55,249 nucleotides of DNA from Candidatus Colwellia aromaticivorans (GTDB lineage Bacteria; Pseudomonadota; Gammaproteobacteria; Enterobacterales; Alteromonadaceae): contig NZ_QOLD01000101.1 in the NCBI RefSeq assembly GCF_003333305.1, positions 1 to 55,249 on the forward strand. Reading direction: 5' to 3'. Made by a program: the position numbers and the translations under genes. Positions within the stretch are counted from its first letter, which is position 1, and each line of letters begins with the position of its first letter. Shown piece after piece: positions 26,401-35,832 of this stretch. The notes below the pieces were generated by a model. It saw only the letters and a list, made by a program, of their open reading frames with translations, made no database searches and was not told the DNA's origin.

Positions 26401-28644
26401 ATGAAACATCACAACAGAAATAGAAGTTATCTCGCCTTGGCTATTACCGCGGCATTAACCAGTAACTTAGCACTTGCACAAGAAACAACGGACGCATCTC
26501 CTGCGGCTAATGATTCTGGTCTTGAACGGATTGAGGTTACTGCGCGTAAATCTTTAGAGACGTTGCAAAATGTACCAGTAGCCGTAACTTCGGTTGGTGC
26601 TGAGCAGCTGGCTCAAGGTGGCATAAGTGTCATGACTGAAATTCAGCAATTTTCGCCAAATACTACTTTACAAAATAGCCGTGGTACTAACTCAACGCTC
26701 ACTGCTTTTATTCGTGGTGTTGGTCAAGAGGATCCACTTTGGGGTTATGAACCAGGTGTGGGGATTTATGTTGATGATGTTTATATAGCTCGTCCACAAG
26801 GTGCAGTACTTGATATTATTGATGTGGAACGTATTGAGGTATTACGTGGTCCTCAAGGTAGTTTATACGGTAAGAACACCATTGGCGGTGCTATTAAATA
26901 TGTCACTAAGAAAATGTCGGGTGATATGGAATTTGATTTGAAAGCAACGCTTGGTAACTATGGTCGTCAAGATTATAAAGTTGCCGGTAAAATGCCAGTA
27001 ATAGATGATAAATTGTATGTTGGTTTTGCTCTTGCAAGTTTAACGCGTGATGGTTATGGCGATTTTCTTGGAACGACTTTAGATGGTCAAGATTCAGAAA
27101 ACTATAATAAAGATATTTTTGCTGGCAGAGTAACGGTTGAATTTATCCCTACTGATGATTTATTCTTCCGTTTTAACTACGATCAAACGAATGATGATTC
27201 AAACTCAAAAGGTGGTCATCGTTTACTCGCTAGTGATATTTCACCTGAAGATAACCCTGCTATTGGTGATAGTGGCGCCGTACAAGATGATATTTACAAT
27301 TCTTATAGCAGTTTACCTACTTGGAATACAGTTGAAAGTGAAGGATGGAGCTTAACGGCGGAATATTACATTAATGATTTTTGGTCAATAAAATCAGTTA
27401 CTGCCGCACGTGAAAATGCTTCAGTTACCAATATAGATTTTGATAATACTTTAGTACAAACTTTTGATGTACCTGCTCTATATAGTGATGAACAGGTTAG
27501 TCAAGAATTTCAGTTAAACTATAGCGATGATAATTTAACTCTAGTATCAGGTTTGTATTACTTTGACGGTGAGTCATGTGGTCAGTATGACGCTATCTAT
27601 AAAGCATTTTTAACCTTTGAAGTAAGTGGTTGTAATAATTCTGAAAGCTATGCAGCCTATGCACAAGGTTCATATAATTTCACTGATAAATTCTCAATGA
27701 CTTTAGGCGCTCGTTATACGGAAGAAGAAAAAACAGCATGGGTGTTCAATGATAATTTTGGCGGAATAGTCTACCCTTATTCAGATTGGATTCCTGATTA
27801 TGTTCGTCCTGATTTAGAAAAAACTAAAGTGTTAGATGGTAATGAAACGTGGTCTCGATTTACACCTAAAGTAGGTGTTGAGTATCAAGTTAATGACGAC
27901 ATGATGGTTTTTGCTAGTTATTCCCAAGGCTTTAAATCAGGCACTTTTAACCCGCGTGCATCAAGTAATGAGCCTGCGGTTAACCCTGAAATTGTTGATT
28001 CAATTGAGTTAGGTATTAAAAGTGAATGGTTCGATCAATTACGTGTTAATGCAACAATTTTCGCACTTGAACATTCAGATCGTCAATATAAAAGTATTGT
28101 TCAAACCCCAGAAAACCCTGCAGGAGAATCACGTTTAGGTAATATTGGTGCATCTGAAGCGATTGGTATAGAGCTTGATGTAGAATATGCGGCAACAGAT
28201 AACTTAAACTTTAATTTTGCCTTAGGTTATATTGATAGTGAATTTACTGAAATACTTGAGTATGATGGCGATGGTGGTTATAACGATATTTCAGATAGTT
28301 ATGTAATTGCTAATACGCCTGATTTAACAGCTAACGTTGGTGTTACTTACGATATTGAAACAAATTTTGGCTCTTTTATTGTTAATGGTAATTACTACTA
28401 TCGTGGTGAATATCAATTAGTAGAAGTTAGAGACACGTTGATTCAAGACGGTTATGGCTTACTTAACTTAGGCGTTAACTGGTACAGCCCAGAAGGCGAT
28501 TGGACGGCAGCACTACATTGGAAAAATGTTACCGATGAAGAATATGCTGTTGGTGCTTATCCGTATGGCCATATTGACAACGGCCTAATTGCTTATTACG
28601 GTGATCCTAGCACTGTTGCATTAACTGTTGGTTATAGTTTCTAA
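26401..28644 (+). CDS. TonB-dependent outer-membrane receptor
   Basis: A 747-residue receptor with a signal peptide ending at ALAQ. The plug domain starts at LERIEVTARKSLETLQNVPVAVT, with RIEVLRGPQGSLYGKNTIGGAI at about 144-165. The 22-stranded barrel contains YSQGFKSGTFNPRAS and ends in VALTVGYSF with the terminal aromatic. It takes up an unknown ligand with TonB energy. Plug features match the iron/vitamin/carbohydrate-type receptors common in Colwellia. An in-leader palindrome and a downstream terminator delimit a single-gene unit. Its nearness to the two-component genes does not define a substrate. Confidence 0.9.
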   Translation: MKHHNRNRSYLALAITAALTSNLALAQETTDASPAANDSGLERIEVTARKSLETLQNVPVAVTSVGAEQLAQGGISVMTEIQQFSPNTTLQNSRGTNSTLTAFIRGVGQEDPLWGYEPGVGIYVDDVYIARPQGAVLDIIDVERIEVLRGPQGSLYGKNTIGGAIKYVTKKMSGDMEFDLKATLGNYGRQDYKVAGKMPVIDDKLYVGFALASLTRDGYGDFLGTTLDGQDSENYNKDIFAGRVTVEFIPTDDLFFRFNYDQTNDDSNSKGGHRLLASDISPEDNPAIGDSGAVQDDIYNSYSSLPTWNTVESEGWSLTAEYYINDFWSIKSVTAARENASVTNIDFDNTLVQTFDVPALYSDEQVSQEFQLNYSDDNLTLVSGLYYFDGESCGQYDAIYKAFLTFEVSGCNNSESYAAYAQGSYNFTDKFSMTLGARYTEEEKTAWVFNDNFGGIVYPYSDWIPDYVRPDLEKTKVLDGNETWSRFTPKVGVEYQVNDDMMVFASYSQGFKSGTFNPRASSNEPAVNPEIVDSIELGIKSEWFDQLRVNATIFALEHSDRQYKSIVQTPENPAGESRLGNIGASEAIGIELDVEYAATDNLNFNFALGYIDSEFTEILEYDGDGGYNDISDSYVIANTPDLTANVGVTYDIETNFGSFIVNGNYYYRGEYQLVEVRDTLIQDGYGLLNLGVNWYSPEGDWTAALHWKNVTDEEYAVGAYPYGHIDNGLIAYYGDPSTVALTVGYSF

Positions 28645-28670
28645 AAATCATTCTATATTGAAAAAGAAAC

Positions 28671-28698
28671 AGAGCTGGTTTTTACCGGCTCTTTTTTT
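28671..28698 (+). terminator. Rho-independent terminator of the TonB receptor
   Basis: AGAGCTGGT (28671-28679) pairs with ACCGGCTCT (28684-28692) with one G-T pair, followed by seven T. It lies 27 bases beyond the stop codon. Confidence 0.88.
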
Positions 28699-28734
28699 GA
28701 TAATAAGCAAATTGTTTTTCTAAAAGGAATTATT

Positions 28735-29403
28735 ATGAATCAAGCTAAAGTAGTTATTGCTGATGATCATCCGTTATTTCGTACTGCATTAAAACAAGCG
28801 GTAGTTGACTGTATGCCTGATGCAGATATTAAAGAGGCATCAAGCTTTGATGATTTACTGGTTGAAATTGATAAGTCACCTGAGTTAGAAATTATCTTTT
28901 TAGATTTACATATGCCGGGTAATGATGGTTTTACTGGCTTGACCCAATTGCAAAACAACCATCCTGATTTAATCGTTATTATGGTGTCTTCAGATGAAAA
29001 TCCAGACATTATGCAAAAAGCGATTAATTTTGGCGCAGCTGCTTTTATTCCTAAGTCAGTTGACTTAACAACCATTGCACAAGCGATTAATACCGTACTG
29101 GCGGGCAACACTTGGCTGCCGGTTAATATGCCGGTTAATAATGATGCTAAGTTAGCCCAAGAGCATAAAAAATTAGCGCAGCAGTTGGCGCAACTGACGC
29201 CTCAACAGTATACCGTTTTATCTTTGGTTGCCGATGGGCAGTTAAATAAGCAGATTGCAGGGATTTTAGATATTAAAGAAAATACGGTAAAAAAACATGT
29301 GTCGGCAATTTTACTGCAACTGGGCGTTTATAACCGTACTCAAGCGGGTTTAGTGTATCAGCAATTAATGCTAGCACCGCAAGAAAATGCCTCTATAAAC
29401 TAG
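28735..29403 (+). CDS. crbR: LuxR-family response regulator, CrbR-like
   Basis: A 222-residue regulator with an N-terminal receiver domain (ADDHPLFRTAL acidic pocket; phosphoacceptor D57 in FLDLHMPG; conserved Lys in FIPKS) and a C-terminal LuxR/GerE helix-turn-helix (LTPQQYTVLSLVADGQLNKQIAGILDIKENTVKKHVSAIL). It has an AAGGAA ribosome-binding site. It faces a symporter-fused hybrid kinase and their stop codons overlap, which strongly suggests they are partners. In Vibrio and Shewanella such a pair (CrbS/CrbR) controls acetyl-CoA synthetase and acetate use; function here is inferred from architecture. Confidence 0.8.
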   Translation: MNQAKVVIADDHPLFRTALKQAVVDCMPDADIKEASSFDDLLVEIDKSPELEIIFLDLHMPGNDGFTGLTQLQNNHPDLIVIMVSSDENPDIMQKAINFGAAAFIPKSVDLTTIAQAINTVLAGNTWLPVNMPVNNDAKLAQEHKKLAQQLAQLTPQQYTVLSLVADGQLNKQIAGILDIKENTVKKHVSAILLQLGVYNRTQAGLVYQQLMLAPQENASIN

Positions 29404-32400
29404 CTCATCAATAACTGCTTCATTAGTTTTTTCAATGCTAAGGCCTTTATTGGTTTGCGCATAAAATAAAATTGCGCACTATTGGTGTGCTCTCGTACTT
29501 GCTCTGATGGATCAGCTGAGCAAATAATACAAGGTACTTGCCAAGCTTGCTTCGACAGTGTTCTTTGTATTAAATCTACGCCATTTTCGTCGTTGTCTAA
29601 ATGATAGTCAGAAATAATTATCGTTGGGATAAAGTCTTGTTTAGTGAGTGAGGTTGTTAGGTTTTTTTCATCCTTAACCGCGAGTACTTTACAGCCCCAT
29701 TCTTGTAGTTGTGACTGTATGGCTTTGAGCATGATGGCTTCATTATCAACTAATAAAATGGGTAGGTCGATAAATTCACTTGCCGTTTTATTTTGTGTAC
29801 TAGTCTCTACAGCGGGCATTGGTGTTAGCTTTACCGTGCTTCGAGGTAAGGTGACACTAAAGCAGGTACCTTTTCCTAGGGTTGATTTTACCGCTATATC
29901 AACGTTTAGTAATTTTGCAATACGCTCACAAATCGCTAGCCCTAAGCCTAAGCCAGATTTATCTTGTGTTTGTTTTAAACGCTCGAATTCTTTGAAAATT
30001 GTTTGCTGATCCGCTAAACCGATACCTGGGCCATTATCCCATACTTCAATAACTAGTTTATTTTTCTGGTGTTTAACGCCAAGTAGTACTTTTCCTTGGC
30101 TATTCTTTTGAGGACAGTAATTTAGAGCATTTGATAAAAAATTTTGTACTATACGGCGCAGTAGTCTTTGATCGGTTTCAACGATACATGTTGATTTTAC
30201 ATAGTTAAATTGTAAGCCTGCTTGTTGAGACATTAAGGAAAACTCTTTACCTAATGGCTCGAGTAAGTCGTTAATTGAAAAACAGTGAATATCAATTTTT
30301 TGCGAGCTATTATCAAGTCTAGATATTTCAACCAAATCAGCTAGTAAACTTTCTGCTGCGCTTAATGAATATTGTATGTTAGTTGCTAATTCTGCTAAGT
30401 CACTCCCTTGTACTTTTTTGTTAAGCATATTGGTAAATAGCGATAACGCATTGAAAGGTTGCATTAGATCATGACTAGCAGCAGCTAAAAACTTACTTTT
30501 ACTGGTATTGGCAGCTTCGGCTTCGGCTTTTGCTTTGGTTAGTTCTATTGTGCGTTCGGTGACTCTTTGTTCTAAATTCTCATTGGCTTGTTGTAACGCT
30601 TTTGTCGCTTCAATATGGGAGGTTATATCTGAAAAAGTACTAACAAAACCACCGCCTGGCATTGCTTGTCCACGAATTTCTAACACAATCCCGCTAGGCA
30701 TTTCACGTTGAAAATGGTGACTATTGCCTTGGCGCATATGCTCAATACGACGACTGATAAAGTCATCCTCGTTTTCTTTAGTATTTACATTGTTCTTACG
30801 GGTGATAATAATGCCGCGCTCTGCGTTAAAGCTAATAAGCTCTGCAACGGGCTTGCCAACCTTCACTATCTCAGCGGGGTAGCCAAGTAACTCAATATAG
30901 CGTTTATTCCAAGCAACGATACGCATATCCGCATCAATAACACTAATACCCTGCTCAATATTTTCAACGCCAGCGTGTAATAACTCTCGATTAAAGTGAA
31001 AGAGTTTATTGGCCTCATCAACAATATTCACTACATCTTGTAGTGGCATTGTTTGTTGTGTGGTCACAGCTTTCATTACCATACGGGTAGAAGCAGAGCC
31101 GAGTACACTGGAGAGTTGTAAACGGGTATAGTCAATTAATTTCTCGGAGGCCTTAGTACTTGTTAATTGCTTGGCATAATCATGAAGAAAGGTTTCAGCG
31201 GCATGGTTATTAATAAACCGTTGTAACAAATGATATAAATCTTTACTGGATAGGTTCTGCTCAAAAGCGCCTTGTTGCTTGTAAACGAACAACTCTGTTT
31301 GTAGCTTTTCTGACACGCTACGATGACTTAGTAAGGAAATTATAATGAAGCATAAGCTGTTGGCTAATAAACTAAAAAGTAGCCCGTGGCTAATGTGATC
31401 AAGTGAGTTGAAGCCAAATAATGCGTAAGGTTTGAGCCAGTTAATGCCAAAGATACCAGTGTTTAACCAGAGCGATTCCGTCAGTAAACTAGGTAATAAC
31501 AAGGTGTAAAGCCAGATTATGCTACCAACAGTTAAGCCAGCTAACGCTGCTTTTTTGGTCGCTTTACGCCAATATAAAGCGCCAATAACCAAAGGCGCTA
31601 ACTGCGATAATAAAACAAAAGAGAGTAAACCAATGGTGGCTAGATGATTCTGTTGATTAATTATACGCTCAAAAGTAAAGGCTAAAAGTAGCAGTAACGC
31701 AATAGCTACCCTACGTATGTTGAGTAACATATGTGACAGTTGAGTTTTTTGTTTGCTGACAAAGCTATTGTAATGCAGTAATAACGGGGTAACTATTTCT
31801 GTAGTTACCATGGTGCTTAATACAATAGTGGCAACAATGACCATGCTCGTTGCCGCAGCTAAACCGCCAATATAGGCGAGCCCACCTAACCAAGCTTGTT
31901 GGAAAAATAATGGGATGGTGATGACATAGGTATCAGCGTTAACATTTCCACCGGGAAATAAGTTTTGACCAGCAAGGGCAATAGGTAGCACAAAGATATT
32001 AATAGCAATTAAATATAATGGGTATAGATAGCGAGCACTTTTTAGTTCATTTTCCTGATGATTTTCTATCATCATCATATGATATTGCTGTGGCAGAATG
32101 AAGATGGTTATCATGCCTAGTATGGCTTGAGATATGGCAAAGTAACTGTTGCTTGTTGGCTGACTATCTACTACGTGTTGAGATTGTGCAAATAAGTCGG
32201 CAACACCATCAAAAACAAAAAAAGTGGCAAAAATTCCAACCGCAGTAAGTGCGAATAATTTTATGACAGAACTAAACGCGATTGCTAACACTAAGCCTTG
32301 GCTTTGTTTGTTTATTGCTGCTTGTCTTGCGCCAAACAAAATACTAAAAATAATTAATACCAGTGTCATGATAAACGTAGTACTGATGCCTGATTGATAC

Positions 32401-32855
32401 GAGCCTGTGAGTAAGTCAAAACTTTTACTAATAGCGCGTAGCTGTAAAGCTATATAGGGGATAGTGCCTAATAAGGCAACTAAGGTGACCGTTGCGGCAA
32501 TAGCGGGAGAACGGTCATATCGACAAGCGATAAAATCAGCAATAGAGGTTAAGTTTTGTTGTTTGGTAATGCGAAGTATTCTGAGCAGCATTGGCCAGGC
32601 GAGTACAAAAGATAAAATAGTACCAATATAGACTGGCGCTAACCAAGCACCCGTTGTTGCGGCTTGACCCACTGTGCCGTAAAAAGCCCAAGAAGTACAA
32701 CTAACACCTAACGATAAACTATATATCCAAGGACGAGAAAGCCATTTTTTACTGGTTTCTTTTTGTCCCCAATAGGCGACCACAAAAAGTAGTAATAAAT
32801 AGCTAATAGAGAGTAAAGATATCAGCCAAGTATCTAGAGAGAGCCAAACTAACAA
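29400..32855 (-). CDS. crbS: Sodium-solute symporter-fused hybrid histidine kinase, CrbS-like
   Basis: 1151 residues. The N-terminal ~500 residues are a sodium/solute symporter (SSS) domain of about 13 membrane helices, including SLGVSCTSWAFYGTVGQAA. A STAC-like linker follows (about 520-600), then PAS (VIDADMRIVAWNKRYIELLGYPAE), a coiled coil, HisKA with His795 in AASHDLMQPFNAL, HATPase (LSNALNYCP, DNGPGIG, GLGLGLAI) and a C-terminal receiver with Asp1083 in SDYHLD. The start is TTG with a good AAGGAA site. This is the CrbS/CbrA layout, in which the transporter part may sense a small carboxylate. It converges on crbR, sharing the CTAG at 29400-29403. Confidence 0.88.
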   Translation of the reverse strand: MLVWLSLDTWLISLLSISYLLLLFVVAYWGQKETSKKWLSRPWIYSLSLGVSCTSWAFYGTVGQAATTGAWLAPVYIGTILSFVLAWPMLLRILRITKQQNLTSIADFIACRYDRSPAIAATVTLVALLGTIPYIALQLRAISKSFDLLTGSYQSGISTTFIMTLVLIIFSILFGARQAAINKQSQGLVLAIAFSSVIKLFALTAVGIFATFFVFDGVADLFAQSQHVVDSQPTSNSYFAISQAILGMITIFILPQQYHMMMIENHQENELKSARYLYPLYLIAINIFVLPIALAGQNLFPGGNVNADTYVITIPLFFQQAWLGGLAYIGGLAAATSMVIVATIVLSTMVTTEIVTPLLLHYNSFVSKQKTQLSHMLLNIRRVAIALLLLLAFTFERIINQQNHLATIGLLSFVLLSQLAPLVIGALYWRKATKKAALAGLTVGSIIWLYTLLLPSLLTESLWLNTGIFGINWLKPYALFGFNSLDHISHGLLFSLLANSLCFIIISLLSHRSVSEKLQTELFVYKQQGAFEQNLSSKDLYHLLQRFINNHAAETFLHDYAKQLTSTKASEKLIDYTRLQLSSVLGSASTRMVMKAVTTQQTMPLQDVVNIVDEANKLFHFNRELLHAGVENIEQGISVIDADMRIVAWNKRYIELLGYPAEIVKVGKPVAELISFNAERGIIITRKNNVNTKENEDDFISRRIEHMRQGNSHHFQREMPSGIVLEIRGQAMPGGGFVSTFSDITSHIEATKALQQANENLEQRVTERTIELTKAKAEAEAANTSKSKFLAAASHDLMQPFNALSLFTNMLNKKVQGSDLAELATNIQYSLSAAESLLADLVEISRLDNSSQKIDIHCFSINDLLEPLGKEFSLMSQQAGLQFNYVKSTCIVETDQRLLRRIVQNFLSNALNYCPQKNSQGKVLLGVKHQKNKLVIEVWDNGPGIGLADQQTIFKEFERLKQTQDKSGLGLGLAICERIAKLLNVDIAVKSTLGKGTCFSVTLPRSTVKLTPMPAVETSTQNKTASEFIDLPILLVDNEAIMLKAIQSQLQEWGCKVLAVKDEKNLTTSLTKQDFIPTIIISDYHLDNDENGVDLIQRTLSKQAWQVPCIICSADPSEQVREHTNSAQFYFMRKPIKALALKKLMKQLLMS

Positions 32856-32870
32856 AGATTATTCCTTAGA

Positions 32871-32926
32871 TATAATCGCTCCGCTTGAAGATGTTGAATA
32901 ATGTATCTTCAAGTGGAACGGGTATA
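32871..32926. repeat. 56-bp hairpin made of family 2 terminal repeats
   Basis: CCGCTTGAAGAT (32881-32892) pairs with ATCTTCAAGTGG (32905-32916), with flanking TATA...GGTATA continuing the match. The right half matches the terminus of the 17736 element (CAAGTGGAACGGGTAT). It looks like two termini joined with no core. It lies directly upstream of the kinase start, within the kinase/MFS divergent promoter region. Confidence 0.65.
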
Positions 32927-33072
32927 AATATTGCTGTAATAACGCGAGTAAATGATTACTAATACAATAACATGCGTTGAGAAAAAACACAGCGAACGAA
33001 GGTAGTACATAATTATGTTGTCTATTTAGTTAAGCTGATTAAAAGTGATAATGTAGAGTTGAAATATTTTTA

Positions 33073-34296
33073 ATGAACCTACCTAAAATAAACAACAAAT
33101 ACTTAGTGGCAATGCTTGTTTTCGTTAGTTATACCTTATTTGCTATGGCTTGGGTTGGCGGAACGGCGAGCATGGGCCAAATAATGGCAAGTATGCAAGT
33201 TGACAGTTTAGCTTCAGCTAGCTTTATTAGTGGCGCGGTTACCTTAGCTAAAATAGTTGGTACTTTTATAGCGGCTTGGTTGGCTATAAAAGTAGGCGTA
33301 AAAAAAGCTTTTTTTATCTCCGGCATTTTAATTTCTATAGGACTATTAACGCCATTGGCGCCAAATTATGAGTTACTGCTCGTTAGTCGGTTTTTGATGG
33401 GGCTTGGTGGCGCATTTATGATTGTTTACTTTAATCCCATTGTAATGGCGTGGTTTACACCAGAGGAACGACCCACAATCAATGGTATTAACGCGGTAGC
33501 CTTTAATGTGGGTACGGGTATTATTCTATGGCAGATGAGTAATTTTAATTCACTAACAGGTAGCTGGAAAAATACCTTATTGATGTTTTCTTTAGTGAGT
33601 ATTTTGTTAAGTATTGCTTGGTTATTAGTGAAAGATAAAGAGTCTAATACAGCGGCTAAACAAGACGAGGAAGCGCCAGTAAGATACTCCTATATAGATG
33701 GTTTGAAAGATAAATTTAACTGGATTTATGCGTTAACCTATTCAGGAATTCTAGCCTTTTACATCTGTTTATTTACCTTTTACCCTAAAGCCGGTATTAG
33801 TCAAAGTGCGCTCGTTATTGGTTCGGGCATTATTGGTACCTTGGCAGGAATTGTTTATAGTAAAAAGTTTACCGCACGTGTTCCGGTTATACGTTGGTCA
33901 GGCTTAGTCATTATTTTAACTGTGCTAGGTTTGTCTTTTGGCAACGCTGAATGGCTGCAAACTGTTTGTGCCATGGCGCTAGGCTTCTTTATCTTTTTTC
34001 CTGTTACTGCACTAGTCACTATCCCTCACGAATTGCCTAATATGACAGGGGAAAGAATCACAGTCGTATTCAGTTTGTTTTATTCAATCAGTTATTTAAT
34101 AGCGACGATAGTGCTATGGAACTTTGGTCGACTGGTTGATATCAACCAAGGTGACTTTACTCGCGCTTTTACCTTAATCACAGTTGTGAGTAGTACATTT
34201 TTTATTGGTAGCTTCTTTTTGCCAGAAACGGCAAACTATAAGAAATTAGAAGTTAAACAAGCACCTGAAAAAAAGGAGTCCTCATGCGAGGCATAA
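33073..34296 (+). CDS. MFS transporter
   Basis: A 407-residue major facilitator with about 12 hydrophobic segments in two halves separated by a hydrophilic loop (KDKESNTAAKQDEEAPV, about 193-209). The helix 2-3 loop reads WLAIKVGVKKAFFISG, the usual MFS A-motif position, and RFLMGLGGAFMIVYFNP follows, as in nitrate/cyanate/organic-anion type carriers. Substrate is unknown. Its last codons overlap the hydrolase start by 13 bases, so import (or export) is coupled to ester hydrolysis. Confidence 0.8.
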   Translation: MNLPKINNKYLVAMLVFVSYTLFAMAWVGGTASMGQIMASMQVDSLASASFISGAVTLAKIVGTFIAAWLAIKVGVKKAFFISGILISIGLLTPLAPNYELLLVSRFLMGLGGAFMIVYFNPIVMAWFTPEERPTINGINAVAFNVGTGIILWQMSNFNSLTGSWKNTLLMFSLVSILLSIAWLLVKDKESNTAAKQDEEAPVRYSYIDGLKDKFNWIYALTYSGILAFYICLFTFYPKAGISQSALVIGSGIIGTLAGIVYSKKFTARVPVIRWSGLVIILTVLGLSFGNAEWLQTVCAMALGFFIFFPVTALVTIPHELPNMTGERITVVFSLFYSISYLIATIVLWNFGRLVDINQGDFTRAFTLITVVSSTFFIGSFFLPETANYKKLEVKQAPEKKESSCEA

Positions 34297-35213
34297 TATC
34301 AGATAAACTTATTGGATTGATGGAACAAGCAAATATTGCTGCTCAAGTATTTAAAGAAAGTGGTATACAACTTACTCCTAGCTTAGTACGTGAAAATCTT
34401 GAAAAATTAAATGTATTTATTGGGGAAGGGCCTGAATTGGCTTTTGTACAAGAAAGTGCTTTTGTTACCTCTACGCACATTATTCCCGTTAGAGTCTATA
34501 GCCCTGATCCTGAACAAGCTTTACCTGTGGTTTTGCATTACCACGGTGGTGGTCATATGTGTGGCAGTATTGAGTTATACGATACTATTAGCCGAAAAAT
34601 TGCGAAAGCTGGAAAGTGTGTTGTTATAGCGGTGGAATATCGCCTAGCACCTGAATATCCATACCCAGCAGGTGTTGAAGATAGCCAGTACGCATTAGCT
34701 AATTATCAAGACGTTTTATCAGACGTGAATTTTACTCAGCAATTAATCATTGTTGGAGACAGTGCTGGAGGTGCTATTTGTACGACATTAGTAAGCGATA
34801 ATATCGGTAATTCAGCGATTAAAATTGATAAACAGATCCTTATTTATCCCAGTGTTGATTACACGATGAGCTGTGCTTCTACAGAAGAAAATGGCACAGG
34901 ATTTTTATTAGAAAAAGAGAAAATGATTTGGTACTTTAATCAATACTTGCAAGACAAAGAACAGAGTGAACAGGCATCACCCTTATTTATGCCAATGGCG
35001 AAAAGTATGCCACAAACCCTTATTTTTACCGCCGGTTGTGATCCCCTTAGAGATGAAAGCATTGCTTATGCTCAGGCTTTAGAAAAAGTAGGAGTGAAAG
35101 TAGAACAAGTTACTTTTGATGGGATGATCCATGCTTACATGTTGCTTGATAGCATTGTTAAAAGTGAATGTGATGAAACTTATCGGTTGATAGGTGAGTT
35201 TATTCAGTCATAG
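34284..35213 (+). CDS. Alpha/beta hydrolase, hormone-sensitive-lipase family
   Basis: A 309-residue esterase of the HSL (family IV) type. HYHGGGHMCGS provides the HGGG oxyanion hole at about 89-99. The nucleophile is in GDSAGGA (about 158-164), the acid in CDPLRDES, and the histidine in MIHAYM near the C-terminus. No signal peptide, so cytoplasmic. The start codon lies inside the MFS gene, with AAGGAG at 34273-34278 as ribosome-binding site. The pairing suggests uptake of an ester or lactone that is then hydrolysed; the substrate is not known. Confidence 0.87.
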   Translation: MRGIISDKLIGLMEQANIAAQVFKESGIQLTPSLVRENLEKLNVFIGEGPELAFVQESAFVTSTHIIPVRVYSPDPEQALPVVLHYHGGGHMCGSIELYDTISRKIAKAGKCVVIAVEYRLAPEYPYPAGVEDSQYALANYQDVLSDVNFTQQLIIVGDSAGGAICTTLVSDNIGNSAIKIDKQILIYPSVDYTMSCASTEENGTGFLLEKEKMIWYFNQYLQDKEQSEQASPLFMPMAKSMPQTLIFTAGCDPLRDESIAYAQALEKVGVKVEQVTFDGMIHAYMLLDSIVKSECDETYRLIGEFIQS

Positions 35214-35255
35214 GGTTATGAAATATATTTAATCTGACTATGTGTATAGTGGCGT

Positions 35256-35293
35256 TGGCAGTAGGTGGGTGCTCACATACTGCCAGTTTTTTT
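35256..35293 (+). terminator. Rho-independent terminator of the MFS-hydrolase operon
   Basis: TGGCAGTAGGTG (35256-35267) pairs with CACATACTGCCA (35274-35285), one mismatch, followed by G and seven T. Confidence 0.88.
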
Positions 35294-35335
35294 GTGAAAG
35301 TTTCTTATCACGGTTAACGCTTTATATTGGCTGAA

Positions 35336-35689
35336 CTAAAGAACCTCTTTGGCGGCTCTAAACGCTTCTTGTGCTGCAGGGGCACCACAATAAACGGCAC
35401 TGTGCAAAAGCACTTCACGAATTTCTTCTTTTGTTGCGCCATTATTGAGTGCGCCGCGAATGTGGCCTTTTAGTTCTTGTGGCGCTTTTAATGCGGCTAA
35501 CATAGCAATAGTTACTAAACTACGCGTTTTGCGATCTAAACCTTCTCTTTGCCATGTTGATCCCCAGCCGTGGTCGTTGATGTAATCTTGCATTGGTTGG
35601 GTGAAATCATCAGTATTATTTAAAGCGCGATCAACAAATTCATCGCCCATTACTTGTCGGCGAATTTGTTCACCTGATGTCTTAGTCAT
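35336..35689 (-). CDS. Carboxymuconolactone decarboxylase family protein (PcaC-like)
   Basis: 117 residues, one CMD domain. Typical features are the N-terminal VMGDEFVDRAL, then WGSTWQREGLDRKTRSLVTIAMLAAL and LKGHIRGALNNGATKEEIREVLLHSAVYCGAPAAQEAFRAA. This resembles PcaC (4-carboxymuconolactone decarboxylase) in length, but no other protocatechuate genes are present, and the AhpD-type CxxC pair is absent. Substrate is uncertain. It is convergent with the hydrolase gene and might act on a lactone of the same pathway, which is only a suggestion. Confidence 0.85.
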   Translation of the reverse strand: MTKTSGEQIRRQVMGDEFVDRALNNTDDFTQPMQDYINDHGWGSTWQREGLDRKTRSLVTIAMLAALKAPQELKGHIRGALNNGATKEEIREVLLHSAVYCGAPAAQEAFRAAKEVL

Positions 35690-35703
35690 ATCATTTTCCT
35701 AGT

Positions 35704-35740
35704 AAAAATAAAGCCTCGGATTATTGTAACGTGAGGCTTT
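35704..35740 (-). terminator. Rho-independent terminator of the aminopeptidase gene
   Basis: AAAGCCTC (35710-35717) pairs with GAGGCTTT (35733-35740). On the minus strand the stem runs into TATTTTTAC. It separates pepB from the downstream decarboxylase-like gene. Confidence 0.82.
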
Positions 35741-35832
35741 CATTTGCTGTTCATTTTATTTTAAAATTTTGAATATGTATTCAGGCACATCGCCTTTAAA
35801 GCTGCTCATAATTGGGTGCAATTCGTTATCAT

